Shown: in pieces, positions 7,786 through 18,723 of the stretch | How positions within the stretch are numbered: the stretch's first letter is position 1 | How the letters are laid out: each line of letters opens with the position of its first letter | Assembly: GCF_018882285.1 (NCBI RefSeq) | Contig: NZ_JACVOT010000001.1 | Span: forward strand, 310,001 to 374,000 | Direction of reading: 5' to 3' | DNA from: Polynucleobacter sp. AM-26B4 | Lineage (GTDB): Bacteria > Pseudomonadota > Gammaproteobacteria > Burkholderiales > Burkholderiaceae | Length of the DNA: 64,000 nt | Notes under the pieces: model-generated | Seen by the model: the letters and a program-made list of their open reading frames with translations, nothing else | What the model was told of the DNA's origin: nothing | Databases searched by the model: none | Made by a program: the position numbers and the translations under genes

Positions 7786-8868
7786 TTAGCTTGCTGTAAT
7801 CAAACCCAATTGCTTGAGTAGTTGTTTTGCACGCTGGTAATCGGGGCTGGCTTGTAACTCTGCCCATGTCATCGCAACAGAGGTCGGCATCAATTTCTGA
7901 ACCCTGGCTCGTGATACTTGGTATGCTTTTTCATCATAGGTGAGTTCATTGAGCAACTGATCTGCCAAATCTGGGCGATTACAAATCAAGACTTGATCAC
8001 ACCCTGCTTGAAGTGCTAGCTTCGCGCCTTTGACCACGCTTCCAGCCACTGAAGCACCTTCCATCGATAGGTCATCACTAAAAATAACGCCTGTGAACTT
8101 CAGCTGCTTTCTTAAGATGTCTTGTAACCAAATCTTAGAAAAGCCCGCTGGATTTTTATCCACCTTTGGATAAATGACATGAGCTGGCATCACTGATGCC
8201 AGACCAAGACCTAAGTACTCATAAGGTTTTGCATCATCACTCAGAATTTGCTTCAAAGAGCGTTCATCCACAGGAATGGCCACATGAGAATCTGCTTCAG
8301 CAAAACCATGCCCTGGGAAATGTTTACCGCAATTGGCCATGCCGGCCAACTGCAAACCATGATTCAAGCTCTTAGCGAGTGTGGCTGCAATTTGTGGGTC
8401 ACGGTGAAAAGCTCGATCACCAATCACACCACTGCGACCAAAGTCCAAATCCAACACAGGTGTGAAACTAAAATCCACGCCACAAGCCCTTAACTCAGAT
8501 GCCAGTACATAACCAGCAGCTGTTGCGGCTTCCATGGCTTTTAATGCATGCTCTGCAGTGGCTTTCTTACCGAAGTTCACCCAAATATCACCCAACTTTT
8601 TCATGGCTGGCAAATGTGTAAAGCCATCCGTTCTACAACGCTGCACACGACCGCCCTCATGATCAATGCTGATCATCACATCACTGCGAATCGCCTTGAT
8701 GGCTTTGGTTAAAGCAGTTAACTGGGCTCTGTCTTGATAATTACGTCCAAATAAAATCACACCACCAGTTTTAGGATGAGCGATGCGACGAATATCTTCT
8801 TTGCTAAGAGTTTTACCAATAACATCAAGAACGATGGGGCCTGCTTTGAATGAATTTATTTTGCTCAT
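7786..8868 (-). CDS. nagZ: Beta-N-acetylhexosaminidase (peptidoglycan recycling)
   Basis: Glycoside hydrolase family 3 enzyme, 360 residues. It removes N-acetylglucosamine from 1,6-anhydromuropeptides in the cytoplasm. The motif KHFPGHG at 182-188, followed by DSH at 193-195, supplies the catalytic histidine-aspartate dyad of NagZ. SDDLSMEG further on holds the nucleophile aspartate. IDHEGGRVQR near residue 69 is the substrate-binding motif. There is no signal peptide, as expected. It is the last gene of the long minus-strand lepA-to-nagZ run, 71 bp after acpS. Confidence 0.95.
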   Translation of the reverse strand: MSKINSFKAGPIVLDVIGKTLSKEDIRRIAHPKTGGVILFGRNYQDRAQLTALTKAIKAIRSDVMISIDHEGGRVQRCRTDGFTHLPAMKKLGDIWVNFGKKATAEHALKAMEAATAAGYVLASELRACGVDFSFTPVLDLDFGRSGVIGDRAFHRDPQIAATLAKSLNHGLQLAGMANCGKHFPGHGFAEADSHVAIPVDERSLKQILSDDAKPYEYLGLGLASVMPAHVIYPKVDKNPAGFSKIWLQDILRKQLKFTGVIFSDDLSMEGASVAGSVVKGAKLALQAGCDQVLICNRPDLADQLLNELTYDEKAYQVSRARVQKLMPTSVAMTWAELQASPDYQRAKQLLKQLGLITAS

Positions 8869-8939
8869 ATTGTTTTAGATGAATGATTTATTTGCTTGGT
8901 TATTCGATTGGTTATTTATTTAAATTTCTTATTTTCCGC

Positions 8940-9380
8940 TCATGATCCCATCAGGTCTTTTGGATCGGTGACACCCGTGACCACTGGTGTGCCATAAACC
9001 ACGATCACAAAGGCCATGGCCATATCAACCTCATCGGTGATGCTGACTTGAGCGGTGAAAAACTTCTCTTCCATGAAAGCTTGCAAGCGACCAGAACACT
9101 TGATGATGGGCTTGCCACTCGGGTCATTCAAGGTTTGCATCGCTCGCCAAGACATCGGACTGCGCATGCCCAAACCAATGGCTTTAGAGAAAGCTTCTTT
9201 GGCAGCAAAACGCGTCGCTAAGTAAGCCATGCCTCTGGATTCATTGCGAGCCAAACGTCCTTTGAAGACCTGCATTTCATCAGGACCAAGAATGCGCTCT
9301 GCCAAGCGACCATTGGTGCGCTGGTAAGCTGCCTTGAGGCGATCAATCTTTAATAGGTCAGTACCAATGCCTGCGATCAT
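8940..9380 (-). CDS. acpS: Holo-[acyl-carrier-protein] synthase
   Basis: Transfers 4'-phosphopantetheine from CoA to Ser37 of acyl carrier protein. It has 146 residues, slightly longer than the usual 120-130. [15 protein letters not shown] provides the first magnesium-binding aspartate (D8), and [13 protein letters not shown] near residue 58 the glutamate and lysine of the second signature. It lies 28 bp downstream of pdxJ, as in many proteobacteria. Its substrate gene acpP is encoded 9 kb away in this window. Confidence 0.95.
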   Translation of the reverse strand: MIAGIGTDLLKIDRLKAAYQRTNGRLAERILGPDEMQVFKGRLARNESRGMAYLATRFAAKEAFSKAIGLGMRSPMSWRAMQTLNDPSGKPIIKCSGRLQAFMEEKFFTAQVSITDEVDMAMAFVIVVYGTPVVTGVTDPKDLMGS

Positions 9381-9408
9381 GATGGTTATCGTTATTTATT
9401 ATCTAAGA

Positions 9409-10173
9409 TCAATGCTTCTGATTCATTGCACGCTGGCGGGCACCTTGCATGAGAGTTCTCATGTCTTGGATCGCAGCCTTCCAACCTTTAAAAACAGCCT
9501 CAGCAACAATCGCATGTCCAATGTTCAGTTCTGCAATTTCTAATATTTCGGCAACTGCTTCAACATTGCCTTCGTGCAAACCATGGCCTGCATTAACTTT
9601 TAAACCAATTGAATGACCAAACTTAGCAGCAACTTTGATGCGCTCAAGTTCTTTGGTCTGCTCGGATCCTACCGTGTCAGCATATTTGCCTGTGTGCAAT
9701 TCAATCACAGTAGCGCCAGCTTCTTTGGCCTTAGTGATTTGCTGCTCATCAGGATCAATGAAGATTGAAACAGTGATGCCAGCCTGCAATAAACGTTGCG
9801 TAGATTTTTTAATATTGTCAAAGTTACCAATGACGTCTAAGCCACCTTCGGTTGTGACTTCTTGTCGCTTTTCAGGAACCAAACAAACATCATGAGGCTT
9901 CACCTGACAAGCAATCTCAATCATCTCAGGGGTGACAGCGCACTCTAAGTTCATGCGAGTCTTGATCAAGGGACGCATAGCAATCAAATCAGCATCCTTG
10001 ATATGGCGACGATCTTCTCTTAAGTGCAAAGTGATCAAATCAGCGCCATACTCTTCTGCCAACTGAGCAGCCTTGAGAGGGTCTGGATAGTGCGTGCCCC
10101 GCGCATTTCTGAGCGTGGCAACGTGGTCAATGTTGATACCTAGATCGATGATGTTTTTAGGTTTTTGTGACAT
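9409..10173 (-). CDS. pdxJ: Pyridoxine 5'-phosphate synthase
   Basis: Last step of the DXP-dependent vitamin B6 pathway, condensing 1-deoxyxylulose 5-phosphate with 3-amino-2-oxopropyl phosphate. It has 254 residues and a TIM barrel. Family signatures include [17 protein letters not shown] near the N-terminus, [11 protein letters not shown], and the glycine-rich HAGHGL-like phosphate loop ([14 protein letters not shown]). The order recO-pdxJ-acpS is the standard proteobacterial arrangement. Confidence 0.96.
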   Translation of the reverse strand: MSQKPKNIIDLGINIDHVATLRNARGTHYPDPLKAAQLAEEYGADLITLHLREDRRHIKDADLIAMRPLIKTRMNLECAVTPEMIEIACQVKPHDVCLVPEKRQEVTTEGGLDVIGNFDNIKKSTQRLLQAGITVSIFIDPDEQQITKAKEAGATVIELHTGKYADTVGSEQTKELERIKVAAKFGHSIGLKVNAGHGLHEGNVEAVAEILEIAELNIGHAIVAEAVFKGWKAAIQDMRTLMQGARQRAMNQKH

Positions 10174-10210
10174 GTTTTGAATTATGCCTATTTAATGACC
10201 ATGGTGTTAT

Positions 10211-10933
10211 TTAGATTTTTTTCAAATCAATCAAGATCTGCCGTGTCATCATGGCTTGATCAGGTAAATGAAGCCCCAACAAGAAACGTGTGAGCGCCTT
10301 ACTTTGAATCAGGGTTTCAGGATCTTGATAATTTTTTTCGTTCATACAGAGCAGATGTTTGCCTGTCATCACGGGCCAATGCCCTGGATCATCCGCTTGA
10401 AGCTTGCGAATACCTCTCTCTGGCTGATAAACGTAGTGCTCATCTTCTTCAGGAGTGGTTTGAGTATCGATGCAAAAATTCAAAGCCGCAGCAAAGCCTG
10501 CTTCTTTTAATAAACTTAATTCAAAGGGGCGCAAAATAGGTTCAAGCTCTTTGGGATCTCGTCCAAGTAAATGAACCGTTTTGGCGTACTCTTCGTACAA
10601 ATCTTCATAAGAGTCTTCTCTGGCAATGAATTTAACCAATAGTTCATTGAGATAAAAGCCACACAACAAAGCATCGCCCACCAATGGAGGCACACCACCT
10701 AACCACTCTGCTTTGGTCATGGTGCGCAGTTCACTTTTACCGCTCCAGGAGACTGCTAAGGGTTGAAAGCGCTGCAAGACTGGTCGCAAGACAGAATGTG
10801 GGCGCTTAGCGCCCTTGGCAATCAAAGCCATGCGCCCATAAGAGCGCGTGAAAACATCAAGAATTAAGCTGGTTTCTTTGTACGGAATACTGTGAAGTAC
10901 AAAGGCAGGTTCATCGTTGACGCGAGTCGACAT
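10211..10933 (-). CDS. recO: DNA repair protein RecO
   Basis: Mediator of RecF-pathway recombination that helps load RecA on SSB-coated DNA. It has 240 residues. The N-terminal OB fold is at about 8-85 (PAFVLHSIPYKETSLILDVF, then GRMALIAKGAKRP). A helical C-terminal domain contains the LCGFYLNELL segment. The start lies 9 bp after the era stop, so they are probably co-translated from one message. Confidence 0.95.
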   Translation of the reverse strand: MSTRVNDEPAFVLHSIPYKETSLILDVFTRSYGRMALIAKGAKRPHSVLRPVLQRFQPLAVSWSGKSELRTMTKAEWLGGVPPLVGDALLCGFYLNELLVKFIAREDSYEDLYEEYAKTVHLLGRDPKELEPILRPFELSLLKEAGFAAALNFCIDTQTTPEEDEHYVYQPERGIRKLQADDPGHWPVMTGKHLLCMNEKNYQDPETLIQSKALTRFLLGLHLPDQAMMTRQILIDLKKI

Positions 10934-10942
10934 GATCGTGAA

Positions 10943-11848
10943 TTACTCTATGCCCTGTTCGCGCAGAATCACACGATCATCTGCCCAACCACTCTTGACC
11001 TTGACCCAAGTCTCTAAAAAAACCTTGCCGTCAAATAGCTTTTCCATGTCTTGGCGAGCTTCGGTGGATATACGCTTGAGCTTTGCGCCTTTTTCACCAA
11101 TCACCATGGCTTTGTGGCTATCGCGGTCTACCAAGATTGTGGCAGCAATGCGACGCATCGTGCCATCCATCTTGAATTGGTCAATGATCACAGCGCTGGC
11201 ATAGGGCAACTCATCGCCTGTGTGACGAAATACTTTTTCTCTCAAAATCTCAGCAGCCAAGAATTTCTCACTGCGATCCGTCAGCATGTCTGGCTCGTAA
11301 ATCGCCTCTTGCTCAGGCAAGTAGGGCTCTAAGAATCCTAACAAGCGCTTCACATCATCGGTATTTTTGGCTGTCATGGGGATGATTTCTGAGAACTCAA
11401 ATTTCTCACTCATCTCACGCATGAAAGTAAATAACTTTTGATCACGATCTTCTGGAGCATCTGCTCTTGAAGCAAATATATCGAGCTTATTAGCCAATAA
11501 AACCACTGGGATATTTTTTGGCAATATCTCCAGCACTTGCTCGTCCGCTTTACTCCAGTAGCCAGACTCAACCACAAAAAGAATCACATCAACATCCGCC
11601 ATGGTAGTTTTCACCGTGCGGTTCATGACCTTGTTCATGGCGTTGTTATATTTTGTCTGGAACCCTGGTGTATCAACCAAAACAAATTGAGCTGTCTCAG
11701 TGGTATTGACGCCCAAAATGCGATGGCGAGTTGTTTGAGCTTTGCGGGAGGTGATACTTACTTTTTGGCCGACCAATGCATTAAGCAAAGTTGACTTGCC
11801 TACGTTGGGGCGACCTACGAGTGCTACGGTTCCACATCGAAATGACAT
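10943..11848 (-). CDS. era: GTPase Era
   Basis: Ribosome-biogenesis GTPase that binds the 3' end of 16S rRNA; 301 residues. G1 is GRPNVGKST at 12-20, G3 is DTPGF near 59, and G4 is the NKLD of LLANKLDIF. The C-terminal KH domain contains [12 protein letters not shown]. The gene follows rnc by 22 bp. The lepB-rnc-era-recO order is the standard arrangement, linking RNA processing with 30S maturation. Confidence 0.97.
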   Translation of the reverse strand: MSFRCGTVALVGRPNVGKSTLLNALVGQKVSITSRKAQTTRHRILGVNTTETAQFVLVDTPGFQTKYNNAMNKVMNRTVKTTMADVDVILFVVESGYWSKADEQVLEILPKNIPVVLLANKLDIFASRADAPEDRDQKLFTFMREMSEKFEFSEIIPMTAKNTDDVKRLLGFLEPYLPEQEAIYEPDMLTDRSEKFLAAEILREKVFRHTGDELPYASAVIIDQFKMDGTMRRIAATILVDRDSHKAMVIGEKGAKLKRISTEARQDMEKLFDGKVFLETWVKVKSGWADDRVILREQGIE

Positions 11849-11870
11849 CGACTATTCCTTGATTTTTACT

Positions 11871-12698
11871 TTACTCTGACTTCAACTTCAAATTCAGTTG
11901 ATCATCAGTAGGATCTTTAGCCGTGACTAAAGATGCTTTCTTTTTTGTTGCTTTAGTTTTCTTAGGCTTTCTACCAGATTGAGAAACAATCTTTTGTGCA
12001 GCGTCTAAAGATAGTTTGGCAGCTGCTTGCTCAGCAGCTCTTCGAGATGCCCCCTTACCGTTGAGCGTCACCTTTAAGCTGGGGATTGAGCACTCAACTT
12101 CAAACTGTTGATTGTGGGCAACGCCCGTGGTTGCAACGACCGTATAAATTGGCAAAGGCAATTGATGGCCTTGAAGGTATTCTTGCAAGAGAGTCTTGTC
12201 ATCTTTACCCAAGGTTCTTGGGTCCACATGCTCCAAAATTTGCGAATACCATTTTCTCAATACTTTTTTAGAAGCCTCAAAGCCAGAATCTAAAAAGATA
12301 GCGCCGACAATCGCCTCAAAGCTATCCGCCAGAATCGATGGTCGCTTAAAGCCACCACTCTTGAGCTCCCCCTCACCCAAACGCAAACAGTCAGAGAGTT
12401 GCAAGGCTTGAGCGATTTCATACAAAGCTTGTTGCTTGACCAAATTAGCGCGAACTCTGGATAAGTCACCCTCATCCAAATCACTGTAACGCTCATACAG
12501 CATTTCAGCGACTGTACAGTTCAAGACCGAGTCGCCTAAAAATTCCAAACGTTCATTGTTCTTTTTGCTGTGACTGCGATGCGTCAAAGCCTGCATCAAT
12601 AAATCAGGCTTTTGAAATGTATAGCCCAAACGCTCCTGCAAGAGTTTGATATCAAGAGGTGCGCGAGGTGTCATATCGCTCTTAGCCACCTTGCTCAC
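11871..12698 (-). CDS. rnc: Ribonuclease III
   Basis: Double-strand-specific endoribonuclease processing rRNA and mRNA; 275 residues. The signature [12 protein letters not shown] is at 48-59, with catalytic acidic residues here and in the [13 protein letters not shown] segment. The dsRNA-binding domain is at about 155-225, followed by an unusual Lys-rich tail ([14 protein letters not shown]). The GTG start at 12696-12698 overlaps the lepB stop. The ATG eight codons later (12672-12674), preceded by AAGAG, is an alternative start. Confidence 0.96.
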   Translation of the reverse strand: MSKVAKSDMTPRAPLDIKLLQERLGYTFQKPDLLMQALTHRSHSKKNNERLEFLGDSVLNCTVAEMLYERYSDLDEGDLSRVRANLVKQQALYEIAQALQLSDCLRLGEGELKSGGFKRPSILADSFEAIVGAIFLDSGFEASKKVLRKWYSQILEHVDPRTLGKDDKTLLQEYLQGHQLPLPIYTVVATTGVAHNQQFEVECSIPSLKVTLNGKGASRRAAEQAAAKLSLDAAQKIVSQSGRKPKKTKATKKKASLVTAKDPTDDQLNLKLKSE

Positions 12699-13501
12699 TC
12701 AAAACGCCCAATGCGTTTAAGGTCGCCCAAGTTCATCCAAACAAAGAAGGCTTTACCAACCAAATTATTTTCAGGCACAAAACCCCAAAAACGCGAGTCC
12801 GCTGAATTATCTCGGTTATCCCCCATCACAAAGTAATGGCCTTTTGGTACCGTGCAAGTCACACCAGTCATGGTGTAAGTGCAGTTCTCTGCATAAGGGA
12901 AACGATCTTGTACAAAAATACCTGAAGGACGCTCAGGGTGGTTCAAAACATTGTAGGAATGGCCACCAAATTCTTTAGGGAATGTTTCTGTGAAGAATTT
13001 GGCATAGGTCATGCCCTCAGGATCGAGGTAATCTGGCTTAGATTCAGACAGAAACTCTTGGCCATTGATGGTCAAGCGCTTACCTTGATAAGAAATCACA
13101 TCTCCTGGTAAACCGATCACACGCTTGATGTAATCAACTGATTCATCTTTGGGAAAGCGAAAAACTGCCACATCACCGCGCTCTGGCGAATTCATTTCAA
13201 TCACTTTTTTATTGATGACTGGCAAACGAACGCCATAAGTGAATTTATTGACCAAAATAAAATCACCAATCATCAAGGTAGGAATCATCGAACCTGATGG
13301 AATCTTGAAAGGCTCAAACAAGAATGAGCGCAAAAAGAAAACAGCAAAAATGACAGGGAAAAAGCTGGCTGTGTACTCCAGCCACAAAGGCATGCGATCA
13401 ATACCCGCCGCTTTTCTTTGAGGCGCAAACACCAACTTATCCGCTACCCAAGCAATACCTGTCAGGAGTGACAAAATCAAAAGTATCAAAGCGAAGTTCA
13501 T
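12695..13501 (-). CDS. lepB: Signal peptidase I
   Basis: Membrane-bound leader peptidase, 268 residues. Two N-terminal hydrophobic helices (about 3-20 and 46-61) anchor it. The Ser-Lys dyad is visible as S71 in PSGSMIPTL and K126 in [12 protein letters not shown]. The box [17 protein letters not shown] near 230 completes the type I signature. It overlaps rnc by four bases and the lepA stop by one (TAATG), implying coupled translation. Confidence 0.96.
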   Translation of the reverse strand: MNFALILLILSLLTGIAWVADKLVFAPQRKAAGIDRMPLWLEYTASFFPVIFAVFFLRSFLFEPFKIPSGSMIPTLMIGDFILVNKFTYGVRLPVINKKVIEMNSPERGDVAVFRFPKDESVDYIKRVIGLPGDVISYQGKRLTINGQEFLSESKPDYLDPEGMTYAKFFTETFPKEFGGHSYNVLNHPERPSGIFVQDRFPYAENCTYTMTGVTCTVPKGHYFVMGDNRDNSADSRFWGFVPENNLVGKAFFVWMNLGDLKRIGRFE

Positions 13502-15309
13502 TATTTGTCCTCCACTTGCAAGATAGCCAAGAAGGCTTCTTGTGGAATTTCCACGCTGCCCACCTGCTTCATGCGGCGCTTACCTTCTTTTTGCTTCTCT
13601 AATAATTTCTTCTTACGGGTGATGTCACCACCGTAACACTTAGCCAATACGTTTTTACGCAAGGCCTTCACGTTTTCACGGGCAATGATGCCGCTACCAA
13701 TCGCCGCCTGAATCGCCACGTCAAACATCTGACGAGGAATAATCTCGCGCATCTTGGCCACAACTTCACGGCCACGGTATTGGCTGTTACTTCTGTGAAC
13801 GATGATCGATAGAGCATCGACTTTTTCACTGTTAATCAAGATATCAACCTTGACCACATCAGATGCACGGTATTCTTTGAACTCATAGTCCATTGATGCG
13901 TAACCACGCGAAATTGACTTCAAGCGATCGAAGAAATCGAGCACGATTTCAGCCATCGGCATTTCATAAGTTAACTTCACTTGACGACCCACATACTGCA
14001 TGTCCATCTGGATGCCGCGCTTACCTGTACACAAGGTGATCACTGCACCAACATACTCCTGTGGCATGAACAAGTTCACGACCACGATTGGTTCCATGAT
14101 TACTTCAATGCGACTTGGGTCTGGCATTTTTGATGGGTTATCCACCACAATCTTTGAGCCATCTTTGAGGTCTACTTCGTACACCACAGTTGGAGCAGTG
14201 GTGATGAGTTCCATATTGAACTCGCGCTCTAAACGCTCTTGCACAATCTCCATGTGCAATAAACCCAAGAAGCCACAACGGAATCCAAAGCCAAGGGCTT
14301 GAGACACCTCTGGTTCATACATCAAAGCAGCATCGTTTAACTTTAATTTTTCTAAAGATTCGCGCAAGGCATCGTATTGATTTGATTCAACCGGATACAA
14401 GCCTGCGAACACTTGAGGTTGAACTTCTTTGAAACCTGGTAAAGGTGCAGATGCTGGAGTTCTATTCTGTTGACCTGGTGCATGCGTGACCGTGTCACCC
14501 ACCTTCGCAGCTTTGAGCTCTTTGATACCAGCAATGATGAAACCCACTTGCCCAGCAGATAAGTCAGGACGATCCACTGACTTTGGTGTGAAGACTCCAA
14601 CGTGCTCAACCAAATGTTGAGTACCTGATGCCATCAATAAAACTTTGTCTTTTGGTTTGAGTGTGCCGTTGATCACACGCACCAACATCACCACACCCAC
14701 GTAGTTATCAAACCACGAATCAACGATCAATGCTTGCAAAGGTGCACTTGCATCACCCTTTGGTGGTGGTACTTTTTTAATTAAATCTTCAAGAACATCT
14801 TGAACGCCTAAACCGGTTTTTGCTGAACAGGACACAGCGTCGGTGGCATCGATACCAATCACATCTTCGATTTCTTGCTTAGCGCGATCAGGATCGGCCT
14901 GAGGCAAGTCAATTTTGTTTAAAACGGGCACAACTTCCACACCCAACTCAATGGCTGTGTAACAGTTGGCCACTGTTTGAGCCTCAACTCCTTGGCTGGC
15001 GTCTACTACCAACAAAGCACCTTCACAAGCAGACAATGAGCGACTGACCTCATAAGAGAAGTCGACGTGTCCTGGGGTATCAATCAAGTTGAGGTTATAA
15101 ATCTTGCCATCGCGGGCCTTGTAGCTCAAAGCCGCCGTTTGGGCTTTGATTGTGATGCCGCGCTCTTTCTCAATGTCCATAGAATCAAGGACTTGAGCTT
15201 CCATTTCGCGATCTGAAAGACCACCACATAGCTGAATAATTCGGTCTGCTAGGGTCGACTTTCCGTGGTCGATATGGGCAATGATAGAAAAGTTACGTAT
15301 ATGGTCCAT
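13501..15309 (-). CDS. lepA: Elongation factor 4 (LepA)
   Basis: Translational GTPase that back-translocates or assists ribosome biogenesis; 602 residues, full length. G1 [13 protein letters not shown] is at about residues 12-24, DTPGHVDF and NKIDLP are the G3 and G4 motifs, and the LepA-specific C-terminal domain ends the protein ([20 protein letters not shown]). An AAGGAA Shine-Dalgarno precedes the ATG. The gene lies 157 bp downstream of mucD. Confidence 0.97.
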   Translation of the reverse strand: MDHIRNFSIIAHIDHGKSTLADRIIQLCGGLSDREMEAQVLDSMDIEKERGITIKAQTAALSYKARDGKIYNLNLIDTPGHVDFSYEVSRSLSACEGALLVVDASQGVEAQTVANCYTAIELGVEVVPVLNKIDLPQADPDRAKQEIEDVIGIDATDAVSCSAKTGLGVQDVLEDLIKKVPPPKGDASAPLQALIVDSWFDNYVGVVMLVRVINGTLKPKDKVLLMASGTQHLVEHVGVFTPKSVDRPDLSAGQVGFIIAGIKELKAAKVGDTVTHAPGQQNRTPASAPLPGFKEVQPQVFAGLYPVESNQYDALRESLEKLKLNDAALMYEPEVSQALGFGFRCGFLGLLHMEIVQERLEREFNMELITTAPTVVYEVDLKDGSKIVVDNPSKMPDPSRIEVIMEPIVVVNLFMPQEYVGAVITLCTGKRGIQMDMQYVGRQVKLTYEMPMAEIVLDFFDRLKSISRGYASMDYEFKEYRASDVVKVDILINSEKVDALSIIVHRSNSQYRGREVVAKMREIIPRQMFDVAIQAAIGSGIIARENVKALRKNVLAKCYGGDITRKKKLLEKQKEGKRRMKQVGSVEIPQEAFLAILQVEDK

Positions 15310-15346
15310 GGATTCCTTAAAACGGCTTGCCGCAATGCAACACCAT

Positions 15347-15359
15347 ATTGCACTGCAAT
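15347..15359. repeat. Odd-length palindrome upstream of lepA
   Basis: ATTGCA-C-TGCAAT forms a perfect 6-1-6 inverted repeat 38 bp upstream of the lepA ATG. A GC hairpin (GGGGG TTT CCCCC) lies 30-50 bp further upstream. No protein-binding role is established. Confidence 0.3.
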
Positions 15360-15466
15360 AAGACGCCTCTGACCTCTATTGTAGTCGGAACGGGGGTTTC
15401 CCCCCGATTTCCAATAAAGGTGATTAAAACTAAAGGGTTATCTGGTCTAAAACAATCGTTTTAGGT

Positions 15467-16978
15467 TTATTTTCCTGGTTTGACAGGAATCACCAAGGTG
15501 CTATCGCCTCTGCGAATAAATACAGCCACTGATTTGTTATTTTTGGCCACTGCCTTCATGGCAATCTCAAATTGCTTGGCAGCAACGATGTCCACATCAC
15601 TTAAACGCACAATCACATCACCCACTCTTGCGCCCGCTTTTGATAAAACACCATCTTCAGCCATCGCAGTGATTTCAACACCGGCTTTGAGTGACAACTC
15701 TTTTTTCTTGGCTTCAGACAAATCAATCACAGCCACTCCAAATGCATTCTTAGTGGAGCTTGCCTCCTCTGGTTCAGCTTTTTTAGCCGCTGCCTTTGGA
15801 GTTGGCTCTAAATCAGCGACGGTGATATTGAATTCTTTTTGAGCACCCTTGCGCCACACCATGATCGGTGAAGTCGTGCCTGGTTTTGTATCTCCAACAA
15901 TTCTTGGCAAGTCTGATGATTTTTCAATTGGCTTATCACCAAAACTCAAAATAACATCGCCAGGCTCAAGTCCTGCTTTATCTGCTGGCGCACCCACCTC
16001 GATGTTACGAATCAAGGCGCCACGTGCTCTTGGCAAGCCCAAGCTCTCTGCAACCTCTTTGCTCACTTCTGCAATTGCAACACCAATACGACCACGACTG
16101 ACTTTGCCGCTGGCCTTTAACTGGTTAGAAACGCGCATCGCCTCATCCATCGGAATCGCGAAAGAAATGCCCATGTATCCACCAGAGCGTGAAAATATTT
16201 GTGAGTTAATACCCACCACTTCACCACGAGTGTTCAATAGCGGACCACCAGAGTTACCTGGGTTCACAGCCACATCAGTTTGAATGAATGGTAAGTAATC
16301 ACCCGTGTCACGACTCTTGGCAGACACAATGCCCGCAGTCACTGTATTTTCTAAACCAAACGGTGAACCAATCGCAAGCACCCATTCACCAACGCGCACT
16401 TTTGAAGAGTCGCCAATGGTTAAACGTGGCAAACCAGAAGCTTCAATTTTTACCAAAGCCACATCGGTGCGCTTATCAGCACCAATCAATTTGGCTTTGA
16501 ATTCGCGCTTATCGGTCAAAGTGACATAAATCGTTGTTGCACCTTCAACCACGTGCGCATTGGTCAAAATGAAACCATTGCTTTCAATGATGAAACCTGA
16601 ACCAACGCCACGGTTTTGCTCTTCTTGCTGAGGTTTACGATTATTGGGACCTTGTTGCTTGGGTGTTGGCAAAGGAATACCAAAGAAACGGCGGAAAAAC
16701 TCAGCCTGCTCTTCATCTAAACCCGGCATACCAGGAATACCTGAAGCCTGACGAACATTCACTTTTTCAGTCGTCCGGATATTCACTACAGCAGGATTGG
16801 CTTTTTCAACCAAATCCACAAAGTCTGGATAAGAACGCACCGCATTTGCAGCCGCTGGTGCGCTTGTTGTACTCGCCACCGGAGCAACTTTCCCAGAGTT
16901 ATTTTGAGCATAAGTAGGCAAAACAAGCAAAGAACTTGTTGCTACAGTCAGAGTTAAAGCAGAAATGATTTTTTTCAT
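15467..16978 (-). CDS. mucD: Periplasmic DegP/MucD-family serine protease
   Basis: HtrA-type periplasmic protease/chaperone, 503 residues. A signal peptide covers residues 1-24 (cleavage after TYA). The trypsin-like triad is H142 (NAHVVEG), D172 (RTDVALV) and S243 (NPGNSGGPLL). Two PDZ domains follow at about 285-385 and 410-500, separated by an Ala/Lys/Glu linker. Its own sigma-70-like promoter is at 17059-17088. The leader contains a 7-bp inverted repeat (17006-17033). In related genomes the gene follows rpoE-rseA-rseB; here those genes are absent. Confidence 0.93.
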   Translation of the reverse strand: MKKIISALTLTVATSSLLVLPTYAQNNSGKVAPVASTTSAPAAANAVRSYPDFVDLVEKANPAVVNIRTTEKVNVRQASGIPGMPGLDEEQAEFFRRFFGIPLPTPKQQGPNNRKPQQEEQNRGVGSGFIIESNGFILTNAHVVEGATTIYVTLTDKREFKAKLIGADKRTDVALVKIEASGLPRLTIGDSSKVRVGEWVLAIGSPFGLENTVTAGIVSAKSRDTGDYLPFIQTDVAVNPGNSGGPLLNTRGEVVGINSQIFSRSGGYMGISFAIPMDEAMRVSNQLKASGKVSRGRIGVAIAEVSKEVAESLGLPRARGALIRNIEVGAPADKAGLEPGDVILSFGDKPIEKSSDLPRIVGDTKPGTTSPIMVWRKGAQKEFNITVADLEPTPKAAAKKAEPEEASSTKNAFGVAVIDLSEAKKKELSLKAGVEITAMAEDGVLSKAGARVGDVIVRLSDVDIVAAKQFEIAMKAVAKNNKSVAVFIRRGDSTLVIPVKPGK

Positions 16979-17058
16979 GGTGTTGTTACTTTAGAGCATT
17001 CAGGAAGTATTTGCTGGAAAGCCTTTAAATACTATCTGAGCATGGTTATTAATGAGCT

Positions 17059-17088
17059 TCTATATGAGTATTTTTAGTTTATTTTCAA
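17059..17088 (-). promoter_or_regulatory. Candidate promoter of mucD
   Basis: Minus-strand TTGAAA (17083-17088) and TATAGA (17059-17064) are separated by 18 bp, placing the start about 73 bp upstream of the mucD ATG. No match to the RpoE consensus (GGAACTT and TCTGA-type boxes) was seen. Confidence 0.45.
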
Positions 17089-17102
17089 CGGTCTTAATAC
17101 AA

Positions 17103-17130
17103 AAAGCCTCCGAAATCATCCAGAGGCTTT
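17103..17130 (-). terminator. Terminator after fabF
   Basis: Perfect 8-bp stem AAAGCCTC / GAGGCTTT with a 12-nt loop, followed on the minus strand by further Ts. It lies 43 bp after the fabF stop and separates the fatty-acid cluster from mucD. Confidence 0.75.
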
Positions 17131-17172
17131 ATTTGATCCACAACCCGGCTACGCTGATATTGATCGAATGAT

Positions 17173-18417
17173 TTAAATGCGGCGGAACACAATAGTGCCG
17201 TTTGTGCCACCAAAACCAAAGTTATTTTTAACAGCCACATCGATCTTCATATCTCTAGCAGTGTTGGCACAGTAGTCCAAATCGCACTCTGGATCTTGAT
17301 TGAAGATGTTGATGGTTGGCGGAGATTTTTGATGATGCAAAGCCAAAACAGTGAACACTGACTCCAAACCACCTGCGCCACCCAATAAGTGACCAGTCAT
17401 TGATTTGGTTGAGTTCACAACTACCTTCTTCGAAGCATCACCCAAAGCTGCTTTGAGGGCATCTGTTTCGTTCTTGTCACCTAATGGTGTTGAAGTACCG
17501 TGGGCGTTCACATAGTTCACTTGATCAGGATTCACTCCAGCATCTTTCAATGCATTGACCATGCAACGACGAGGACCGTCCATGTTTGGAGCAGTCATGT
17601 GATAAGCGTCACCACTCATACCAAAACCAGCTAACTCGGCATAAATCTTTGCGCCGCGAGCTTTGGCATGTTCATATTCTTCGAGGATCATCACGCCAGA
17701 TCCCTCACCTAGAACAAAACCGTCACGGTCTTTGTCCCAAGGACGAGATGCAGTCGCTGGATCATCATTTCTTGTTGATAGTGCTCTGGCTGCAGCAAAA
17801 CCACCGACCCCCAAAGGAGAAATCGTGGATTCGGCGCCACCGGCAATCATGACATCCGCATCACCATACTGAATCAAACGAGCCGCTAAGCCAATGCTGT
17901 GTAAACCTGTTGTACAGGCAGTCACAGCAGCAACGTTAGGGCCTTTGAGATTCAAATTAATGCTCAAGTGGCCTGAAATCATATTGATGATTGAGCCTGG
18001 CACAAAAAACGGTGAAATACGGCGAGCACCACGGGTGGTGTACTCGGTGTGGGTTTCTTCAATCATTGGCAAACCACCAATGCCTGAACCCACCAAAACA
18101 CCAATTCTTTCAGAATTGGCTTCTGTAACTTCTAAACCAGAGTCTTTAAAGGCTTGCGTTCCAGCAGCAATTCCATAATGGATGAATGTATCCATATGGC
18201 GAGCTTCTTTAGCAGAAATATAGTCTTCAATATTGAAGCCCTTTACTTCGCCGCCAAAATGCACGCTTAAGCCAGAGTGATCAAACTTAGTGATCGTGGC
18301 AATACCAGATCGCCCCGCCAATAAATTTTCCCAGGCATCACCAACGGTATTACCCACCGGTGAAACCAAGCCTAAACCGGTAACAACTACCCGGCGTTGC
18401 CCTTTGATCTGGCTCAC
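17173..18417 (-). CDS. fabF: 3-oxoacyl-[acyl-carrier-protein] synthase 2
   Basis: Elongating beta-ketoacyl-ACP synthase II, 414 residues, thiolase fold. The nucleophile is C168 in [13 protein letters not shown]. The two catalytic histidines are in [11 protein letters not shown] and [13 protein letters not shown]. The start is a GTG at 18415-18417, 6 bp after the acpP stop. It closes the fab cluster and is followed by a terminator. Confidence 0.96.
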   Translation of the reverse strand: MSQIKGQRRVVVTGLGLVSPVGNTVGDAWENLLAGRSGIATITKFDHSGLSVHFGGEVKGFNIEDYISAKEARHMDTFIHYGIAAGTQAFKDSGLEVTEANSERIGVLVGSGIGGLPMIEETHTEYTTRGARRISPFFVPGSIINMISGHLSINLNLKGPNVAAVTACTTGLHSIGLAARLIQYGDADVMIAGGAESTISPLGVGGFAAARALSTRNDDPATASRPWDKDRDGFVLGEGSGVMILEEYEHAKARGAKIYAELAGFGMSGDAYHMTAPNMDGPRRCMVNALKDAGVNPDQVNYVNAHGTSTPLGDKNETDALKAALGDASKKVVVNSTKSMTGHLLGGAGGLESVFTVLALHHQKSPPTINIFNQDPECDLDYCANTARDMKIDVAVKNNFGFGGTNGTIVFRRI

Positions 18418-18423
18418 AGCTAA

Positions 18424-18660
18424 TTAGCTCTGCTTGGACTTGGCGAAATCGATTGCCAATTGCACAGTCGTGATTTTTTCAGCTTCTTCATCAGGAATTT
18501 CGATGCCGAACTCATCTTCCAATGCCATTACCAATTCAACTGTGTCGAGAGAATCTGCGCCCAAGTCATTAACGAAAGAAGATTCATTCTTGATTTCTGC
18601 TTCGTCTTTGCCTAATTGCTCGGCTACGATTTTCTTAACGCGTTGTTCGATGTTATCCAT
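18424..18660 (-). CDS. acpP: Acyl carrier protein
   Basis: Carrier of growing acyl chains; 78 residues, acidic, all-helical. S37 in [15 protein letters not shown] is the 4'-phosphopantetheine site modified by AcpS. A strong Shine-Dalgarno (GGGGGA) precedes the ATG, in keeping with high expression. It sits between fabG and fabF, as usual. Confidence 0.98.
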   Translation of the reverse strand: MDNIEQRVKKIVAEQLGKDEAEIKNESSFVNDLGADSLDTVELVMALEDEFGIEIPDEEAEKITTVQLAIDFAKSKQS

Positions 18661-18723
18661 TTAATCCCCCAAGGGTTGTTGTAAAAATATTGAAAAAAGA
18701 TTTTATCAGCTTATTTGACCAAA

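Noticed and set aside
15381..15410. GC-rich hairpin in the mucD-lepA gap as a terminator
   Set aside because: The stem is only about 5 bp with a 3-nt loop and no T tract on either strand.
15849..16283. 144-codon plus-strand frame opposite mucD
   Set aside because: It is a shadow of a strongly conserved protease reading frame and has no ribosome-binding site.
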